From WHTX01 sp038255145 (GTDB lineage Bacteria > Actinomycetota > Acidimicrobiia > Acidimicrobiales > CAIXPF01), in assembly GCA_038255145.1 (NCBI GenBank), contig JBBSLP010000036.1:1-56708 (forward strand): DNA of 56,708 nucleotides. Reading direction: 5' to 3'. Below are positions 53,259 to 56,708 of the stretch, in pieces (the stretch's first letter is position 1; every line of letters begins with the position of its first letter). The notes below the pieces were generated by a model. The model saw only the letters and a list, made by a program, of their open reading frames with translations, did not search any database and was not told where the DNA came from. The position numbers were made by a program, and so were the translations under genes.

Positions 53259-55921
53259 GAGCCACTCCCGGCACTGGCACCCGCAGGGGCGAAGACGGCC
53301 ACGGGGAACACGGCCAGCAGGTCGCGCAGGTCCTGTCGTCCGCCGTCGACGTGGCGGTCGCTGAGCACGTCTCGCCATCGCCCGGACGGCAGGTCGACCA
53401 CGGTCGAGCGCCAGCCCCCGTCGAGGCCCCCCACCAGGCGGGGGGTGACCACGGCCAGGCCGTCACGGCGGAAGGCGACCACGTGGCGGTCGGCGGGTCC
53501 GGTCACCTCGAGGGGCTCGTAGGTGTCCCCGGTGTAGGCCGCGGGCCGTAGGCGACGGTCGGCCAGGAGGCGGCGGATCATCCACAGCTTGGTGCCGCCC
53601 GCCTCGCCGTGGCGGCCGGCGTCCACGGCGTCGAGGCCGGCCACCTCGGCCAGGACCCGGCGGCGCTGCTGGTAGTCCACGGGGCGGCGGTTGTCGGGGT
53701 CGACGAGGCTGAGGTCCCACAGCTCGGTGCCCTGGTACAGGTCGGCCACGCCGGGGGTGGTCAGCAGCAGGGCCGTCTGGGTGAGGGCGTTGGCCCGCCC
53801 CCGGCTGGTGATGCGGGCCTCGTCGAGGAAGGACTCCAGGTCGGCGATGAAGCCGTGGTCACCGAGGATGGCGTCGATGAAGGCCACCAGGGCCTCGTCA
53901 TAGACGGGGTCGGGGTCGATCCACGACGTGTGCAGCTTGGCCTCGCGGCTGGCCTTCTCCATGAAGGCCACCAGGCGGTCCCGGCTCAGCGGCCAGGCCC
54001 CCACCAGGGTCTGGTACAGCAGGTACTCGGTGTTGCGCTCGGGCAGGCCGTCGCGCTTGTGGACCTCGTTGCGCTCGGCCCAGGCCGTCACCCGGTCGGC
54101 CCACAGCGCCGGGATCTCGGACAGCACGTGGATGCGGGCCCGCACGTCGGCGCTGCGCTTGGTGTCGTGCGTCGACAGGGTCAGCAGGGCGTCGGGCCAG
54201 TCCCGGGCCACCTTGGCCGTCTCGGTGTGGAAGTCGTCCAGCGAGCGACCGAAGACACCGGGGTCCCCACCCACCTCGTTCAGGGAGATGAGCCGGTGGT
54301 AGCGGTAGAAGGCGGTGTCCTCGACACCCTTGGCCATGACGGCCGAGCTGACCTGTTGGAAGCGCAGGGCCAGCTCGGGCACCTTTTCGCCGCTCTCCTC
54401 GAGGGTCAGCACCCGGCCCAGCAGGTCGAGCAGCTCACCGTCGAGATCGGGCCGGCGCTCAGCCGCGGCGGCGAGGGCGGCATCGATGCGCCCACGGTCG
54501 GCAGCCGCCACGGGACGGGAGGGGTGCACGTAGGTGCGATAGATGTCGAAGGCGGCCAACACCTCGCACATGACCTCGCGCAGCTCGCGGCGGGTGTGGT
54601 CGCGGTGGCGGCGGCGCTGGTCGGTCAGCGAGCGCAGCAGGCGGGTGAGCCGGTCGACCTCGGCGGCGAGCTCGTCCCGCATGACCTGGAGCTTGGACGT
54701 GTGCACCACGTCCTCGAAGGCGGCCAGTTCACCGGTGAAGGCGGCATAGGCCCCGGTCATGGCGGCCTCGCCCTCGGCATCGACGAGCAGGTTGCCCATG
54801 CGGGTGACGAAGTCGTAGCCCGACGTGCCCTCCACCGGCCAGGGGCGGGGCAACTCCTCGCCGGGCTCGAGGATCTTCTCCACCACCGTGTAGGCGCCAC
54901 CCGAGTCGTGGCGCAGGCGATCGAGGTACCCCTGCGGGTCCTGGAGGCCGTCGACGTGGTCGACCCGCAGGCCGTCGATGGTCCCCGCCGCCACCAGGCC
55001 CAGGACGAGGCGGTGGGTGTCGGCGAAGACCTCGTCGCGCTCGACCCGCAACCCCACCAGGGTCTCGATGGAGAAGAAGCGGCGGTAGTCGAGCTCTTCG
55101 CTGGCCGTGCGCCACGAGGCCAGCCGGTAGTTCTGCCGGGCCAGCAGGGCGTCGAGGCGGTCGGGATCGGCGCTGACCGCAGCCAGCTCGGCGTCGACGG
55201 CGTCGGCCACGTCGGCCTCGTCGCGGCACAGGTCGGCCAGTCGTTCGCGCCACAGCTCCTTGTCGCGGTGGCGATCGGCCACGGCCCGACGGTCGGTGCG
55301 CTCGGCGTGGGGCAGGTCGCCCAGGCCCTTGGCGATCTCGGCCAGCTCGGTGGAGCCGGTGATGTCGGCGGCGGCGCCGACGATGCCGTCCAGGGTCCGG
55401 GGGGAGACGGGCAGCTCGTGGTCGAAGTAGCGCAGGACGACCGAGCCGTCGTCGCGCTCGAGCACCAGGTCGCCGTCTTCGAGGACGCGGCCGTAGTGAT
55501 CGCCGAGGACGGGGGCGAGCACGGTGTGGTCGTGCTTGTCCTCGGACCCCTCCCAGTCGATGTCGAAGTAGGCGGCGTAGGTGCTCGACGGTCCGTTCTC
55601 GAGCACGTCCCACCACCAGCGGCTGGCCCGGCCCCCGGACGAGGCCATGTGGTTGGGCACGATGTCGAGCACCTGGCCAAGACCGTGCTCGTCGAGCGCC
55701 GCGCCCAGCCGGGCGTAGCCGGCCCGACCTCCGAGCTCGTCGTTGAGCTTCTCGTGGTCGACGACGTCGTAGCCGTGGGTGCTGCCCGCCGCGGCCTGGA
55801 GGAACGGCGAGCAGTACAGGTGGCTCACACCGAGGTCGGCCAGATAGGGGACGATCCCGGCGGCGTCGTCGAAGCCGAAGCCCTGGTGGAGCTGGATGCG
55901 GTAGGTGGCACGGCGGAGCAC
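53255..55921 (-). CDS. treY: Maltooligosyl trehalose synthase
   Basis: The 888-residue GH13 enzyme turns the reducing end of maltooligosaccharides into a trehalosyl unit. It starts MLRRATYRIQLHQGFGFDDAAGIVPYLADLGVSHLYCSPFL, the treY entry. Key residues are the D in GLRVDHVDGLQDPQGYL (about 322), the E in VVEKILEPGE (about 347) and the D in LSTHDTKRSADVRAR (about 583). The usual partner, treZ, is not in the window. The sequence before treY is a truncated LLM remnant. It is coupled to malQ by GTGA and to glgX after that. Confidence 0.92.
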   Translation of the reverse strand: MLRRATYRIQLHQGFGFDDAAGIVPYLADLGVSHLYCSPFLQAAAGSTHGYDVVDHEKLNDELGGRAGYARLGAALDEHGLGQVLDIVPNHMASSGGRASRWWWDVLENGPSSTYAAYFDIDWEGSEDKHDHTVLAPVLGDHYGRVLEDGDLVLERDDGSVVLRYFDHELPVSPRTLDGIVGAAADITGSTELAEIAKGLGDLPHAERTDRRAVADRHRDKELWRERLADLCRDEADVADAVDAELAAVSADPDRLDALLARQNYRLASWRTASEELDYRRFFSIETLVGLRVERDEVFADTHRLVLGLVAAGTIDGLRVDHVDGLQDPQGYLDRLRHDSGGAYTVVEKILEPGEELPRPWPVEGTSGYDFVTRMGNLLVDAEGEAAMTGAYAAFTGELAAFEDVVHTSKLQVMRDELAAEVDRLTRLLRSLTDQRRRHRDHTRRELREVMCEVLAAFDIYRTYVHPSRPVAAADRGRIDAALAAAAERRPDLDGELLDLLGRVLTLEESGEKVPELALRFQQVSSAVMAKGVEDTAFYRYHRLISLNEVGGDPGVFGRSLDDFHTETAKVARDWPDALLTLSTHDTKRSADVRARIHVLSEIPALWADRVTAWAERNEVHKRDGLPERNTEYLLYQTLVGAWPLSRDRLVAFMEKASREAKLHTSWIDPDPVYDEALVAFIDAILGDHGFIADLESFLDEARITSRGRANALTQTALLLTTPGVADLYQGTELWDLSLVDPDNRRPVDYQQRRRVLAEVAGLDAVDAGRHGEAGGTKLWMIRRLLADRRLRPAAYTGDTYEPLEVTGPADRHVVAFRRDGLAVVTPRLVGGLDGGWRSTVVDLPSGRWRDVLSDRHVDGGRQDLRDLLAVFPVAVFAPAGASAGSGS

Positions 55922-55971
55922 CAGGCAGGCGTACCCCGCTGGGGGCCGGTGAACCGCATCGGAGGCGGTGA

Positions 55972-56289
55972 TCGGAGGTCAACCTGTGCTGGGGCGAAGA
56001 TCGCGACGCGGCGATCAAGACCGCCCATCGCATCTGGGCCAACGCCGGGGTACCGGGCCAGCTGTCCCAGGACCTGCCCACCTTCACCCACTTCGAGCAG
56101 GCCAGCCAGCTGGTCACCGAGGACATGATCGCCGACTCCGTGCCCTGCGGCCCCGATCCCGAGCCCGTGCTCGAGCAGATCAAGGCCCTGACCGACGCCG
56201 GCTTCGACCACATCCACATCCACCAGGTCGGTGACGACCAGGAGGGCTTCTTCGACTTCTGGACCAGGGAGCTCGTCCCCCGGTTGTGA
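55972..56289 (+). pseudogene. C-terminal remnant of an LLM/F420 oxidoreductase
   Basis: The frame reads VNLCWGEDRDAAIKTAHRIWANAGVPGQLSQDLPTFTHFEQASQLVTEDMI...GFDHIHIHQVGDDQEGFFDFWTRELVPRL. This is the last 100 residues of the TIGR03557-type LLM F420 enzymes. A TGA lies at 55969 and no start codon precedes, so at least the first 200 residues are missing. The break sits about 50 bases from the treY start. Confidence 0.75.
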
Positions 56290-56337
56290 GTTCCCCGTCG
56301 TGATCCCCGGTCGTGACGGCCGGGCATCAGAGCCTGC

Positions 56338-56362
56338 GGCCCGCCCACTCGATGGGCGGGCC
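56338..56362. terminator. Hairpin after the LLM remnant
   Basis: GGCCCGCCCA and TGGGCGGGCC form a perfect 10-bp stem with loop CTCGA, about 50 bases after the remnant's stop. Confidence 0.6.
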
Positions 56363-56372
56363 CTGGCCGCGC

Positions 56373-56406
56373 CGCTACGTGCCGGTGCCCGCTACGCGCC
56401 GGTGCC
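56373..56406. repeat. Tandem 17-base repeat
   Basis: CGCTACGTGCCGGTGCC is followed at once by CGCTACGCGCCGGTGCC, with one mismatch. The second copy runs into the next hairpin. Confidence 0.6.
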
Positions 56407-56428
56407 GGCTCCTGTAGGAGCCGGCACC
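56401..56428. terminator. 12-bp hairpin with TGTA loop
   Basis: GGTGCCGGCTCC and GGAGCCGGCACC form a perfect stem. It lies about 40 bases past the stop of the right-end gene, so it may end both transcripts. Confidence 0.65.
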
Positions 56429-56466
56429 GTCAGACCTCGATGTAGGGCAGGTGCCCGGGTGTGGCG

Positions 56467-56708
56467 TCAGTAGGGAGCGACGGGCGGCGGCGGGGCTGAC
56501 GTCGACCCCGTGGCGCCGTAGGGATCCGACGTACCCGACGTGCCCGGGCTCGCCTGTGCCTGGACGTCCTCCTTGGCCTGCACCCCGGCTTCCTTGACGT
56601 CCTGGCCGGCGGACCTGGCCACCTCGGTCACCTGACCGGCGGCCTCGGTGGCCGACGCCTTCAGCTCCTGGGCGGCGTCGGCACCCACCTCCTTGACCTC
56701 GGAGGCGA
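56467..56708 (-). CDS. Partial helical protein with Ala/Lys/Glu repeats
   Basis: The 3' part of a gene that starts outside the window. It reads ASEVKEVGADAAQELKASATEA...DVKEAGVQAKEDVQAQ, an amphipathic helical repeat like apolipoprotein- or YtxH-like stress proteins. A Gly/Ser/Pro-rich tail ends PPPPVAPY. The open frame reaches the edge without needing a start. Function is unknown. Confidence 0.6.
   Translation of the reverse strand, partial: ASEVKEVGADAAQELKASATEAAGQVTEVARSAGQDVKEAGVQAKEDVQAQASPGTSGTSDPYGATGSTSAPPPPVAPY

Overview
The window is very GC-rich (strong G/C bias at third codon positions) and reads as a high-GC actinobacterium. Three things fit an Acidimicrobiia/Iamia-like lineage best, although this placement is an inference: several F420/FMN luciferase-like (LLM) enzymes, GAF-ANTAR regulators and WXG100 proteins beside an FHA-FtsK ATPase, and many genes that start directly behind a TAnnnT box without a Shine-Dalgarno sequence. 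No tRNA, rRNA, CRISPR array or intact insertion sequence was recognised.

Layout. 1-7.4 kb: mixed metabolism (methyltransferase, a Baeyer-Villiger-type monooxygenase behind two palindromes, a frameshifted DUF899 gene, aldo/keto reductase, a lipoprotein serpin, dienelactone hydrolase). 7.4-15.9 kb: a compact type-VII-secretion-like locus of PASTA-type Ser/Thr kinase, two WXG100-like proteins, an unknown 439-residue protein and a 1434-residue FHA-TM-triple-ATPase. 16.2-21 kb: enoyl-CoA hydratase, universal stress protein, HemG-like flavodoxin, a catalase-like protein with its coupled partner, and a quinone oxidoreductase. 21.2-26.5 kb: a tandem pair of TauD-like dioxygenases (one frameshifted), then a graveyard of truncated pieces: a CHAP-type hydrolase tail, two different amidases, a siderophore-binding protein and an AraC regulator.

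26.5-36.7 kb: an LLM oxidoreductase and a DUF1269 protein, then a signalling block on one strand. It runs kaiC, kaiB, kaiB, PAS-GGDEF-EAL, GAF-GGDEF-EAL, GAF-ANTAR, GAF-ANTAR. The first four genes are packed tightly, which suggests a Kai-type switch feeding cyclic-di-GMP turnover. 36.8-49.1 kb: a VapBC-type pair, an APH-family kinase, an HSL-type esterase, a third GGDEF protein, a DHA2 exporter, a citrate synthase homologue, a two-component FMN monooxygenase system (its reductase frameshifted), kynureninase and small proteins. 49.2-55.9 kb: a translationally coupled operon treY-malQ-glgX for maltooligosaccharide, glycogen and trehalose metabolism. The right end holds a 5'-truncated LLM remnant, strong hairpins and a partial gene.

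Two patterns matter to any user. First, at least six single-base frameshifts sit mostly in short C/G runs, so they may be sequencing errors rather than mutations. Second, several genes between 23 and 26 kb, and one at 55.97 kb, are cut or internally deleted. That is either real decay or mis-assembly.
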